In this document: positions 54,115-62,964 of the stretch, piece after piece | How positions within the stretch are numbered: the stretch's first letter is position 1 | Layout: every line of letters starts with the position of its first letter | Assembly: GCF_021603645.1 (NCBI RefSeq) | Contig: NZ_BQHJ01000008.1 | Location: forward strand, 186,001 to 250,000 | Length of the DNA stretch: 64,000 bases | Direction: 5' to 3' | Source of the DNA: Pseudomonas pseudonitroreducens | GTDB lineage: Bacteria; Pseudomonadota; Gammaproteobacteria; Pseudomonadales; Pseudomonadaceae | Notes under the pieces: model-generated | What the model was told of the DNA's origin: nothing | The model's database searches: none | What the model saw: only the letters and a program-made list of their open reading frames with translations | Made by a program: the position numbers and the translations under genes

Positions 54115-55128
54115 ATGCTCAACCTGTCCATGAAGCCCACCGGCTGGTTCCAGATCGGCTGGAGTGCGGAAATTCCACCAGGCGGCGTCAAGCCGCTGAA
54201 GTACTTCGGCCACGACTTGGTGGCATTTCGCAGTGACCGCGGCGAACTCTCGGTGCTCGACGCCCATTGTCCGCATATGGGCGCGCATCTGGGTTATGGC
54301 GGCAAGGTCGAGGGCGACTGTATTGCCTGCCCCTACCATGGCTGGCAATGGAATACCGGCGGCGAGAACACCCTGATTCCTGGCGAAGAACGCCGCATTC
54401 CGAAGAGGATTCGCAAGTGGCACGTGATCGAGCGCCATGGTCTGCTTTTCCTCTGGCACGACCCGGCCGGCGGCGCACCACGCGAGGGCTGGGAACTACC
54501 GGACCTGTTCGAGCACCCCGATTTGCCGGCCGATCCGCAGGATTTCTACCCCTGCTACCCGGATGCTGTCGTGTTCAAGCCCGACGAGCGCATCCACCCG
54601 CAATTGATGACCGAGAACGCGGCAGATACTGCGCACTTCCGCTTCACCCATCACGCCCCCGAAGACCCGGTGCTATTGGACTTCGACACCAGCACGCCGG
54701 TTTGGCGCTCGCAGATGGGCTTCCTCAACAAGCACAGCAAGGAAATCGCCCTGCGCCTGCATGCGCGCAATGCCGGGGTCGGACTCTCATTCACCATCTT
54801 CGAACATGGCGCATTGGGCCGTCGTCTGGTGCTGTCCTGCACGCCGGTGGACGACGACAGCTCCGACCTGCGGGTGAGCTACTTCTTCCCGCGCGACCCG
54901 CAGTCCCCCGAAATCATGCCAGAGCACGTCCGCGCCCTGGCTCGGCAGACCGAGGAACTGTTCGAGGAGGACGCGAGAATGTGGCGCCACCAGCGCTTCC
55001 GCCAGCAGCCGATCTTCGCCAGGCGCGACGTGGCCGGTTACCGCGCATTGCGCGAATGGTGCAAGCAGTTCTATGAGGCCGAGGGATATCCCCGCGGGCC
55101 ACTGAAAGTCATGGAGGACGAGACATGA
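54115..55128 (+). CDS. Rieske non-haem iron oxygenase, KshA-like
   Basis: This 337-aa oxygenase component has the 2Fe-2S Rieske motif (Cys52-x-His54 ... Cys72-x2-His75: CPHMGAHLG and CPYHGW) and the mononuclear iron motif DTAHFRFTH (Asp171, His174, His179). Length and spacing match 3-ketosteroid 9-alpha-hydroxylase KshA and related monooxygenases that hydroxylate ring carbons, rather than dioxygenase alpha subunits (~450 aa). No ferredoxin-reductase partner is in the window. GAGGCAATATGCC lies before the start. The steroid-like substrate is inferred from the family. Confidence 0.9.
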   Translation: MLNLSMKPTGWFQIGWSAEIPPGGVKPLKYFGHDLVAFRSDRGELSVLDAHCPHMGAHLGYGGKVEGDCIACPYHGWQWNTGGENTLIPGEERRIPKRIRKWHVIERHGLLFLWHDPAGGAPREGWELPDLFEHPDLPADPQDFYPCYPDAVVFKPDERIHPQLMTENAADTAHFRFTHHAPEDPVLLDFDTSTPVWRSQMGFLNKHSKEIALRLHARNAGVGLSFTIFEHGALGRRLVLSCTPVDDDSSDLRVSYFFPRDPQSPEIMPEHVRALARQTEELFEEDARMWRHQRFRQQPIFARRDVAGYRALREWCKQFYEAEGYPRGPLKVMEDET

Positions 55129-55156
55129 ATAGCTCCACCCTGATCGAGGCTTGCGC

Positions 55157-57385
55157 ATGAATCTGTCACTGTCCGAAGAACAACTGATGCTGCGCGAATC
55201 GGTCACCCGCCTGTTCGCGGCCGAATCCACGCCTGTACGGGTACGCGCGGCGGAAGCCGAACATGGCGGCTTCGACAGGCGCCTGTGGCAATCCCTGCTG
55301 GACCTGGGGATCACCATCATGCGAGTGCCGGCCGATGCCGGCGGCACCGACATGGGCCTGTTGGAAGCGGCATTGGTTGCCGAAGAGGCCGGCCGCTACC
55401 TGGCCAGCGTGCCATTAGCCGAGAGCCTGCCGGCAGCACGCCTGCTGGCCCTCCTCGGCGGCGCCGACGCACTCGATCTGTTGCAACGAATCAGCCAGGG
55501 AGCCGTCGTCACATTGGTCCCCTCCCCCCAGGAGCCTAACGCGCCGCTACTGATTCCCGCCGCCATGCAGAGCGATGCCGTGTTGGTGCTCGACGGCAAG
55601 CGGGTGTTCGCGCTAAGCGGCGCGGCCTTGCAAGCCTCCGCTGCCAGTCTCGGAGGGGACGGTAGCCGTTTGATCGGAATCGCTGATCTGGATCGCCTGG
55701 AGCGCCTGCATCTTGCCTCTGGCGATAGCGCGCGTCACGCCTTCCTGGCCGCCATCGAAGAGTGGAAGCTGCTCAAGGCTGCCATGCTGGCGGGGTTATC
55801 CCGCCAGGCTGTTAAGATGGCCGCCGCCTATGCCTGCGAACGCAAGCAGTTCGGCAAGGCCATCGGCAGCTTCCAGGGCATCGCCCATCCCCTGGCGGAC
55901 GCCATCACGGAATGCGACGGCGCACAGTTGCTGGTCTGGCATGCGGCTTCGTCCATTGCCCGCAGCGAGGCGGACGCTGCTTCCCTGATCTCCATGGCCT
56001 GGTGGTGGGCAGGGCAGTCCGCCTGCCGCGCCGTGGCCCGTGCATTGCACAGTTTCGGAGGCTACGGCGTATCCCTGGAGTACGATATTCAGCTGTACTA
56101 CCGCCGCGCTCGCGCCTGGTCACTGCTGGCCGGCAACCCCGCCGACGAGCTGGATCGCATCGCCGAGCGTCTGTGGAACGAGGACACCGAGCACCCGTTA
56201 CCGGATGCCGGTGAGGCGACCGTTGAGTTCGGCTTCGGCGCCACAGCCGCAGCCTTCGCCGAGGAAGTCCGCAACTTCTTCCGCGCGAACCTGGACGACG
56301 AGCTCAAGGCCCACGCCCACCATTCGGTGGACGGCTACCACGCTGGCTTCAATCGCCAGCTGGCCGCCGCCGGCCTGCTCTTCCCACACTGGCCCGATCA
56401 ATGGGGCGGGCGCAGCAAGACGCCTTTCGACATGCACGCCCTGCAGGAGGTCTTCGAGGAGTTCAATTGGCAGCGCATCACCGGCCCGGTCACCAATCAG
56501 GTGGCGCAGATCGTCATGCGCTTCGCCAGCGAAGAGGCCAAGGCCGAAGCTCTGCCCCGCTTCGCCCGTGGCGAGGCGTTGGCATGTCTGGGCTTCAGCG
56601 AGCCGTCTTGCGGCTCCGACGTGTTCGCCGCGCGTACCCGCGCGATCCGCACTGAGGAAGGCGACTGGCTGATCGAGGGCCAGAAGATATTCACCACTGC
56701 CGGCAATCTCGCCGACTACTGCTTCCTCCTTGCCCGCACCGACCCGGAGGCCCCTAAACATGCTGGACTGACCCTGTTCCTGGTACCGATGGGGCTGCCT
56801 GGAATTGAGGTGCACCCCGTGTACACGCTCCAGGACGAACGCACCAACATCACCTATTTCAGTAACGTGCGGGTCGATGACCGCTACCGTGTGGGTGCCG
56901 TAAACGCCGGCACCTCGGTGATGGCGGCCACCCTGGAACTGGAGCATAGCGGCGACCAATACCGCATCAGCTTCAGCAATATGCTTCGGCACGCACTCGC
57001 CTTTGCCCGCGGCACGCTGCGCAATGGCCAACCTCTACTGGCTGAATCTCAAGTACGTCGCTGCCTGGCACGGGTCGCCGTGCATACCACGGTGGCGAAA
57101 GACTTGTGCTACCGCGCCACCTGGTCGGTACAAGCCCAGGCACCCAACAGAGCCGCTTACGGGCCGATGTCCAAGCTGTTCTCCACCGAGCAGTATCAGC
57201 GCGACTCCGCCGAGTTGATGGAGGTTCTCGCGCCATGGTCGCTGTTCCCCTCGGAACACGGCGTCGGCCTGGTGGAGCTTGGCTACCGGCAATCCATCGG
57301 CATGACCATCTATGGCGGAACCAGTGAAATCCATCGCAGCCTGATCGCCGAGCAGGGTCTGGGCATGCCGCGCTCGCGAACCTAG
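55157..57385 (+). CDS. fused acyl-CoA dehydrogenase (second fusion)
   Basis: This 742-aa protein has a short-subunit-like half (MNLSLSEEQLMLRESVTRLF; ERKQFGKAIGSFQGIAHPLA; HSFGGYGVSLEYDIQ) and a long-subunit half from ~365 (CLGFSEPSCGSDVFAARTR, EGQKIFTTAGNLADY, MTIYGGTSEIHRSLIAEQGLG). It is distinct in detail from the 35053 fusion (Cys in EPSCGSD; different linker), so it was not a recent copy. GAGG precedes the start at 55157. It follows the Rieske gene by 28 bp. Confidence 0.9.
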   Translation: MNLSLSEEQLMLRESVTRLFAAESTPVRVRAAEAEHGGFDRRLWQSLLDLGITIMRVPADAGGTDMGLLEAALVAEEAGRYLASVPLAESLPAARLLALLGGADALDLLQRISQGAVVTLVPSPQEPNAPLLIPAAMQSDAVLVLDGKRVFALSGAALQASAASLGGDGSRLIGIADLDRLERLHLASGDSARHAFLAAIEEWKLLKAAMLAGLSRQAVKMAAAYACERKQFGKAIGSFQGIAHPLADAITECDGAQLLVWHAASSIARSEADAASLISMAWWWAGQSACRAVARALHSFGGYGVSLEYDIQLYYRRARAWSLLAGNPADELDRIAERLWNEDTEHPLPDAGEATVEFGFGATAAAFAEEVRNFFRANLDDELKAHAHHSVDGYHAGFNRQLAAAGLLFPHWPDQWGGRSKTPFDMHALQEVFEEFNWQRITGPVTNQVAQIVMRFASEEAKAEALPRFARGEALACLGFSEPSCGSDVFAARTRAIRTEEGDWLIEGQKIFTTAGNLADYCFLLARTDPEAPKHAGLTLFLVPMGLPGIEVHPVYTLQDERTNITYFSNVRVDDRYRVGAVNAGTSVMAATLELEHSGDQYRISFSNMLRHALAFARGTLRNGQPLLAESQVRRCLARVAVHTTVAKDLCYRATWSVQAQAPNRAAYGPMSKLFSTEQYQRDSAELMEVLAPWSLFPSEHGVGLVELGYRQSIGMTIYGGTSEIHRSLIAEQGLGMPRSRT

Positions 57386-57411
57386 ATCACCGCCGCCCTT
57401 GGGGACTGATG

Positions 57412-57855
57412 ATGCAACACAGCGAACGTATCGCCGCGGAAAGTGAGATCCAGCGTCTCACCGCGACCTACAGCCAGGCAGTGATGCGCCGTGACGGTAA
57501 CGCCGCGGCGCTAACCTATACTGCCGACGGAGTGCTCTCGGCCTTTTACGCGCCCGACATTGTAGGCCGGCAAGCGATAGCCGATGCCCTGACCTCGGCA
57601 TTGCTACCCCTCCAGTTCATCTGCCAGGTGGCCTCCGCGGGCATCATCGATGTACAAGGTGATACCGCCACTGCAAGCTGGACGATCACCGAGCACTACA
57701 AATTCAAGGATCGGGAGGAGTTGGGCTGTTGCTTCGGCAGCTACGAGGACAGCCTGACTCGCTATCCAGAAGGTTGGCGCTTTACCCATCGAAGGTTTAT
57801 TCCCTTCTATCGCGGCATGACGCCATCCCACGGCAAAACCTACCCAGGCTACTGA
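57412..57855 (+). CDS. NTF2-fold (SnoaL/ketosteroid-isomerase-like) protein
   Basis: This 147-aa protein starts with a helix (ESEIQRLTATYSQAVMRRDG) followed by YTADGVLSAFYAP, VGRQAIADALTSALLP and curved strands ending GWRFTHRRFIPFYRG, the NTF2/SnoaL pattern. Family members include ketosteroid isomerases, polyketide cyclases and dehydratases. The catalytic residues of KSI cannot be placed by eye. Two ATGs are adjacent (57409 and 57412). It is the last gene of the OYE operon; the next gene is on the opposite strand. Confidence 0.8.
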   Translation: MQHSERIAAESEIQRLTATYSQAVMRRDGNAAALTYTADGVLSAFYAPDIVGRQAIADALTSALLPLQFICQVASAGIIDVQGDTATASWTITEHYKFKDREELGCCFGSYEDSLTRYPEGWRFTHRRFIPFYRGMTPSHGKTYPGY

Positions 57856-57979
57856 GCACAGCCGTTTCTTCCAGTGTTCGCAGGAAGACGTGAGTAGAGC
57901 CCAGCAATACTCATTGATAAGTATCGGCACCCTCCTCTGGCCGGCGTTCGTCTCCTGCGAACGCACGGCCTTGCCTGAC

Positions 57980-59035
57980 TCACAAGACCGGCCTGCCCAC
58001 CGGCGCCGGGACATCCAGGACACTGCGCCAGCCAGGAGCAGCCGCCGCCAGCCGCGGCAGAAAGTTAAGCGCACGGGCCGCGTTCAACGCCGCCACATGG
58101 TCAGGCGCGGCGGGGTCAGCCAGCAGCCCCAGCTCACACTGAATCGTCGGCGAGCCCTCGATCACTACCCGCCAGTTGGGCAGTTGTTCCGAATCGCGCC
58201 AACCGGGACCGATGTCCAGTCGCGTGGTTTGCTCGTTACTCAACTCGTAGAACGGTCGCCCGCCCGAGAAAGCCGTGAAAGTCCAACGCACGCCTGCGAC
58301 ACTGCCCTTGGGCACTCTCAGGCCGCTAGGCTGCAGCAGCCTTTCGCTCCTGGCCGCACCGAACTCCTTATTAGTCAACCGCAGTTCGTCCAAGGTTATC
58401 CCAAGGCCCTGGGCCACTAGCGCGGCCGACTGAGCAATGCCCCACATCCAAAGGCGATCGATCTCCCCGGGCTCTGCGCCGGGGTCGAATGGGCGCTCGG
58501 GCATTGGTTGGCCGATGCCCAGGTATTGGCCCATCTGGAGTGCCGAAGGATAGTGCGGGATATGGTTGCGCTGCATGCATCGGATCAGACGAATATCGCG
58601 GGAGTAGCCGGAACAGAACAGCGGCAGTACGTCGCTTATCAGGCCCGGGATGTTGCCCCCAGCGATCAAAGTCGAACCACCTTGGATCGCTGCCTGCTGC
58701 AACAGCCGGTACTCTGGCTGGGTCGGCAGGTACCAGCCGCCAATGCCCGAATAGACACTAGTACCGCCGCGGAGAAACTCGGCGACCACCTCCGGAACCC
58801 AGCGCAGGCCGTGCCAGGCCATCACATCGGCACGCAATGCCAGCAGCGCCGACACATCGCGAGTGGACTTCAGGCCGATTGGAGCAACACCGACCAACTC
58901 TCCGACATCTCGCCCCTCCTTCTCCACGCTATGCACCAGTACACCGACCAGTTCCAGGTCCGGCGCCTTCAGTACTTGTCGCACCACTTCGCTACCCACA
59001 CCACCGGTGTAGCAAACGATTACTCGCAGGCTCAT
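57980..59035 (-). CDS. NAD(P)-binding oxidoreductase, dihydrodipicolinate-reductase-like
   Basis: This 351-aa protein starts MSLRVIVCYTGGVGSEVVRQVL with a Rossmann fold and a DapB-like N-terminal domain (LVGVLVHSVEKEGRDVGELV, IPGLISDVLPLFCSG). It belongs to the group annotated as NAD(P)H-dependent amine dehydrogenase/2,4-diaminopentanoate-dehydrogenase-like, common in actinobacterial steroid and lipid clusters. The reaction is not known. A 15-bp terminator stem separates it from the crotonase gene upstream, so its expression level is probably lower. Confidence 0.82.
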   Translation of the reverse strand: MSLRVIVCYTGGVGSEVVRQVLKAPDLELVGVLVHSVEKEGRDVGELVGVAPIGLKSTRDVSALLALRADVMAWHGLRWVPEVVAEFLRGGTSVYSGIGGWYLPTQPEYRLLQQAAIQGGSTLIAGGNIPGLISDVLPLFCSGYSRDIRLIRCMQRNHIPHYPSALQMGQYLGIGQPMPERPFDPGAEPGEIDRLWMWGIAQSAALVAQGLGITLDELRLTNKEFGAARSERLLQPSGLRVPKGSVAGVRWTFTAFSGGRPFYELSNEQTTRLDIGPGWRDSEQLPNWRVVIEGSPTIQCELGLLADPAAPDHVAALNAARALNFLPRLAAAAPGWRSVLDVPAPVGRPVL

Positions 59036-59084
59036 GGCTCTTGTCCTATAGAGGGATTACACAACGAGTCTCCGCTACTCCGCA

Positions 59085-59120
59085 TAACGCAACGCCCGGT
59101 CAAAGCCGGGCGTTGCGTTA
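59085..59120 (-). terminator. rho-independent-like terminator after crotonase gene
   Basis: A perfect 15-bp stem TAACGCAACGCCCGG / CCGGGCGTTGCGTTA with loop TCAAAG lies 20 bp after the crotonase stop. The flanking T content is low. Confidence 0.75.
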
Positions 59121-59140
59121 TAGAGCGGCAGATGCGGTAA

Positions 59141-59920
59141 CTAAAGCCCGGTGAAGTTGGGCGAGCGCTTGTTGAGGAATGCGTCCACCGCCTCGCGATG
59201 GTCACGGGTCAGGTACAGCGCTGCCTGGTTGTCCATTTCATAGGCCAGGGCGTCGTCCAGGGTCGAGATCCCACGGGCCAACGCCGCGCGCACCAGAGCC
59301 ACCGACAGCGGTGCATGAGCGGTGAACTCTTCAGCAATGGCTATAGCGCGGGCCAACAAATCATCACCCTCTCCCAGTAACTCGTCGACTACTCCCAGCG
59401 CCTCACCTTCATCCGCGGCAACCACTCGGGCGCTGTAGAAAATCCGCCGTGCCTGGGCCAGGCCAATACGCTGCGGGAGCGTCCAGAGCAAACCCAGGTC
59501 TGGCACCAGGCCAACCTTGGAGAAGGACGAAACGAACTTGGCGCTGGGCGCTGCAACCACATAGTCCGACGCCGCTGCAAGGGAGAAGCCAGCGCCTGCG
59601 GCATAGCCTTCTACCGCAGCCACCACCGGCTTACTGCCTTCCACCAGCGCCCGTACCACACGGTGCCCCAGCACCATGCGCCCGCGTCCTACCGGCAGTG
59701 GGCGCTCGGCGGACATACCCGAGACATCGCCACCCGAACAGAAATGCCCGCTACCGCCGTTAAGCACGATCGCACGGCACTGCGGATCCTCGTTCAGCTG
59801 TTCCAGGCGCTCGGCGAGCACCTGCAGCAAATCGCGTGAGAGGGCGTTGCGGGTCTTGGGATTGTTCAGGGTGACAATGGCCACGGGGCCACGTCGCTCC
59901 AGCAAGACGAGATCACTCAT
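59141..59920 (-). CDS. enoyl-CoA hydratase/isomerase (crotonase family)
   Basis: This 259-aa crotonase has GGSGHFCSGGDVSGMS (oxyanion loop), AAVEGYAAGAGFSLAAASD and VGLVPDLGLLWTLPQRIG. At the catalytic position it has Asp (VPDLG), as in isomerase-type PaaG, not the hydratase Glu. Its role may be isomerisation of enoyl-CoA or ring opening. It is translated with the alpha/beta hydrolase gene (ATG/TGA overlap at 59913-59920). AGGAG is upstream. Confidence 0.92.
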   Translation of the reverse strand: MSDLVLLERRGPVAIVTLNNPKTRNALSRDLLQVLAERLEQLNEDPQCRAIVLNGGSGHFCSGGDVSGMSAERPLPVGRGRMVLGHRVVRALVEGSKPVVAAVEGYAAGAGFSLAAASDYVVAAPSAKFVSSFSKVGLVPDLGLLWTLPQRIGLAQARRIFYSARVVAADEGEALGVVDELLGEGDDLLARAIAIAEEFTAHAPLSVALVRAALARGISTLDDALAYEMDNQAALYLTRDHREAVDAFLNKRSPNFTGL

Positions 59921-60809
59921 GTTCCACTCCTGCGGCCAGCAGCCCTCGCAGCATCGCAATCACCGCGAGGGGCTGGTCGATCATCATGTGATGGTGGGTC
60001 CCCGGCAAACCGAACGGACCGCGCCCCTTGGGCAGCAGAGCCACCGCCTGACCGGCGGCAGTGCGCGAAACCACAGCGCTGCATTCGCCATAGACGACGT
60101 CAACCGGGCGCATTACACGGGGCAGCAGCTCGACGGCAGGGTCTTCCTGCTCTACTCCACGTGGCAGGTTGACATCGAACTTCCAGCACCAGCCTGCGTC
60201 TTCTTCACGCAATGAGTTCAGGGCGATGTTCGCCAACACTGCCTCGACCGGATCAGGCTGCGGCGGCATCAAGCGATAGCGACCCAGACCGCTGGCCAGA
60301 TCGGGGTAGAAGCGCTTGCCGGTGTTACTGGCATTGTCGATGGGAATCTCGACGCCGGGCAGCAGCAAGAATGAATCCAGCACCACCAGACGCTGGAACA
60401 GCTCGGGACGATCGGCACAGGCACGCAGCAGGCGTGATCCACCATAGCTATGCCCAATGCCAATCACCGGGCCGAGGGCGGCGTGCTCGATCAGGTCGAT
60501 GATGTCGAGCGCGCCGTACTCGTTCGGGTACTGCGGGCGCGGATCGCTGTCGCCCATCCCTGACAGGTCGAGCGCAACCACCCGATATCCCTCGTTGAAG
60601 AACGGCGCTATGCCGTCCCACCAGTGCGCGTGACCGCGCATACCGTGCACCAGCAGAAGCACTGGCGCACTTTCCGCTGCACTGCCCCATTCCAGGTAGT
60701 GCAAACGGCGACCGTCCACCTCGACGAAGCGGGACCGGCCGGGATGGCGTTGCGCCCAGTCGAACCAGGCGGGCGCAGCCGCCGGGTCCAGCTCCTGCAT
60801 GCTGCCCAT
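59913..60809 (-). CDS. alpha/beta hydrolase
   Basis: This 298-aa hydrolase has VLLLVHGMRGHAHWWDG (oxyanion region), DLSGMGDSDPR, GHSYGGSR nucleophile elbow and GLPGTHHHMMIDQP for the catalytic His. It resembles meta-cleavage-type and epoxide/lipolactone hydrolases. It lies between two crotonase genes, with the three coding for a likely hydration/hydrolysis block. Its 3' end overlaps the next gene. Confidence 0.9.
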   Translation of the reverse strand: MGSMQELDPAAAPAWFDWAQRHPGRSRFVEVDGRRLHYLEWGSAAESAPVLLLVHGMRGHAHWWDGIAPFFNEGYRVVALDLSGMGDSDPRPQYPNEYGALDIIDLIEHAALGPVIGIGHSYGGSRLLRACADRPELFQRLVVLDSFLLLPGVEIPIDNASNTGKRFYPDLASGLGRYRLMPPQPDPVEAVLANIALNSLREEDAGWCWKFDVNLPRGVEQEDPAVELLPRVMRPVDVVYGECSAVVSRTAAGQAVALLPKGRGPFGLPGTHHHMMIDQPLAVIAMLRGLLAAGVEHE

Positions 60810-60814
60810 GGCGC

Positions 60815-61609
60815 TTACCGCTTATTGAACGAGGGTTTGCGCTTCTCGCGGAAGGCGGCGATAGCCTCCACGTGGTCCGGGGTCTGAGATGACATGGCCT
60901 CGTAGGCCATGCCCACGTCCATCATGCTCGCCGCCATCTGCCGCAGCGGAACATTGATGGTCGACTTGCTCCAGCGCAGCGACTGGACCGGCATGGCGCA
61001 GAGTTTGTCGGCATAGGCGTTGACGTAGTCATCCAGCTCGGCGGCCGGCATGGCCTTGTTGATCAGGCCAAAGCGCTCGGCATCGGCGGCAGTGAGCTTC
61101 TCACCCGTAAACAGGTAGTGCTTGGCGCGTGCATAGCCCATCAGGTACGGCCACATGATCTGGCCACCGTCGCCGCTGATCAGAGCGACGTTGTTGTGCG
61201 GATCGCCGAAGCGCGCGGTATCGGCGGCGAAGATCACATCGCTGAACACCGCTACGGTGGAGCCCAGACCGATGGCGTCGCCATTCACCTTGCAGATGAT
61301 CGGCTTGTCGCACTCAAGCATGCCGTTGACGATGCGCTTGGCTTCGCGCACGCAGCGATAGAACTCCGCGGGATTGTCATGCAGCCACTGCATGTACTCG
61401 ATGTCACCACCGGCGCTGAAGGCGCGGCCGGCACCGGTCAGGACAATGATGTCGCTGTCCTTGTCTTCCACCAGGTCGTAGAACAGCCAGGACAATTCGG
61501 TATGCGACGGGCCGGCGAAGCTGTTGAGTTTTTCCGGCTGGTTGAATGTCACGGTGAGAACGCGACCGCGGCGTTCGAAGGACATCGTCTTGTAGTCAGC
61601 GAAATTCAT
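60815..61609 (-). CDS. enoyl-CoA hydratase/isomerase (crotonase family), second
   Basis: This 264-aa crotonase has GAGRAFSAGGDIEYMQ, KVNGDAIGLGSTVAVFSD and NVALISGDGGQIMWPYLMGY. It lacks the usual GLxPxxGG catalytic pair and resembles the group near beta-diketone hydrolases or 6-oxocamphor-hydrolase-like enzymes and EchA-type proteins. It is the first gene of the operon under the 61.65 kb palindrome. The next gene starts 5 bp downstream. Confidence 0.9.
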   Translation of the reverse strand: MNFADYKTMSFERRGRVLTVTFNQPEKLNSFAGPSHTELSWLFYDLVEDKDSDIIVLTGAGRAFSAGGDIEYMQWLHDNPAEFYRCVREAKRIVNGMLECDKPIICKVNGDAIGLGSTVAVFSDVIFAADTARFGDPHNNVALISGDGGQIMWPYLMGYARAKHYLFTGEKLTAADAERFGLINKAMPAAELDDYVNAYADKLCAMPVQSLRWSKSTINVPLRQMAASMMDVGMAYEAMSSQTPDHVEAIAAFREKRKPSFNKR

Positions 61610-61647
61610 TGTCGCACTCCAGAGCAGGTTGGCGTTCTCTTCAGGAT

Positions 61648-61705
61648 AAAACTGACATGTGATCAGTTATGTGTAGAATGTATAGCAGTGATCACGGCCT
61701 TGCAA
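61648..61705 (-). promoter_or_regulatory. promoter and regulon palindrome for the crotonase operon
   Basis: On the minus strand TTGCAA (61705-61700) and TACATT (61682-61677) are spaced 17 bp. The palindrome AAAACTGAC-N5-ATCAGTTAT (61648-61670) lies just downstream of the -10, where a bound protein would block transcription. The crotonase start is ~40 bp further. Confidence 0.72.
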
Positions 61706-61733
61706 GCAATCGGACCTGATGAATTAATTACTC

Positions 61734-61742
61734 GTCAGTTAT
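61734..61742 (+). promoter_or_regulatory. half-site of the regulon palindrome for the GldA-like gene
   Basis: GTCAGTTAT lies ~87 bp upstream of the dehydrogenase start. The opposite arm is poor, so this may be a weaker copy. Confidence 0.45.
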
Positions 61743-61828
61743 AGAGCTTGCGATTCCTGAATCAGCAACCGCCTGGTGCAGACCACTCCCGTACCAGGAA
61801 ACGACCCAACCTGCCTAAGGAGCTTTCG

Positions 61829-62908
61829 ATGAGGATATTCGCGGCAACGTCTCGCTACGTTCAGGGTGCCGGTGCCTTGGACCACCTGGGTCAGCATTGC
61901 CAGCCACTGGGGGCTCGCGCGTTCGTGGTGACGGATGTCGACATGGCACGCCTGCTCGGCGAGCGGGTGGTCGCCAGCTTCGACGTCGCAGGCCTGGCCT
62001 GTGCGCTGGAGGTCTTCCCCGGCGAAATCACCCATGCAGCGATCGCCGCCCTCGCCCGCACCGCCAGCGACTTCGGCGCCGAGATGGTGGTTGGCCTGGG
62101 TGGCGGCAAGGCGCTGGACACCGCTAAGGGCGTGGCCTTGAAGCTGGGTGCGCGGAGTGTCAGCGTGCCCACCATCGCTTCCAATGATGGCCCGGCCAGC
62201 GCGGCCATCGCCGTCTACGACGAACAACACATCATGCAGGACATTCTGCAACTGCCGCGCAATCCGGAGCTGGTGCTGGTCGACACCCAGGTCATTGCCG
62301 ATGCCCCCGTGCGCTTCCTTCGCGCCGGCATCGGCGACGCAATCTCGAAGAAGTTCGAAGCGGAGGCCTGCGCCGCGGCAGGTGCCCACACATTGCTTGG
62401 CACGCCGGCATCACTGACCGGGCTGATGGCCGCCGAGGCCTGCTACCGGATCATCCGCGAGCATGCCCCTGCCGCACTGCGCGCCGTGGAAAGGCGCCAG
62501 GCCGATTCCAGCCTGGAGGCCCTGGTCGAGGCAACCGTACTACTCAGCACGCTGAGCTTCGAGAACGGCGGCCTGTCGCTGGCCCATGCCCTTGCCCGTG
62601 GCTTCTCCTACCTCGAACGAGCCAAAGGCACCTTGCATGGTGACCACGTCGCCTACGGCCTGCTGGTGCAACTGATGATGGAAAAACGTGAGCCGGCATT
62701 CATCGGCGAGCTCTGCACCTTTTACCGGGAGATCGGCCTGTTCACCCGCCTGGCCGACTTTGGCCTGATCTCTCCCAGCCGCGAAGAAATCCGCGAGCTT
62801 GCGGAGAAGTCCATGGTCAGCCCGAGTGCTTCGCGCTTCGCCCCGCCAGTAGATGCCGATCAGCTGGAAGCAGCGATCCATCAGGTGGAGGCACTGACCG
62901 GCGACTGA
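61829..62908 (+). CDS. iron-containing alcohol dehydrogenase, GldA-like
   Basis: This 359-aa dehydrogenase has the NAD-binding GLGGGKALDTAKGVAL, metal-binding Asp in AGIGDAISKKFEA and two His (SLAHAL, LHGDHVAYG), matching glycerol dehydrogenase GldA. It is unlikely to act on glycerol here; the family is broad and it may oxidise an alcohol of the pathway. AAGGAG lies 7 bases before the start. It is alone on the plus strand and closed by the 62924 terminator. Confidence 0.9.
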   Translation: MRIFAATSRYVQGAGALDHLGQHCQPLGARAFVVTDVDMARLLGERVVASFDVAGLACALEVFPGEITHAAIAALARTASDFGAEMVVGLGGGKALDTAKGVALKLGARSVSVPTIASNDGPASAAIAVYDEQHIMQDILQLPRNPELVLVDTQVIADAPVRFLRAGIGDAISKKFEAEACAAAGAHTLLGTPASLTGLMAAEACYRIIREHAPAALRAVERRQADSSLEALVEATVLLSTLSFENGGLSLAHALARGFSYLERAKGTLHGDHVAYGLLVQLMMEKREPAFIGELCTFYREIGLFTRLADFGLISPSREEIRELAEKSMVSPSASRFAPPVDADQLEAAIHQVEALTGD

Positions 62909-62923
62909 GGCTGCAGGAAATGC

Positions 62924-62949
62924 AATCGGGGAGCCGCAGCTCCCCGATT
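62924..62949. terminator. terminator between convergent genes
   Basis: A perfect 11-bp stem AATCGGGGAGC/GCTCCCCGATT with loop CGCA separates the GldA-like gene from the PF10118 gene. Confidence 0.75.
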
Positions 62950-62964
62950 CTGCCGCTCCACGTA

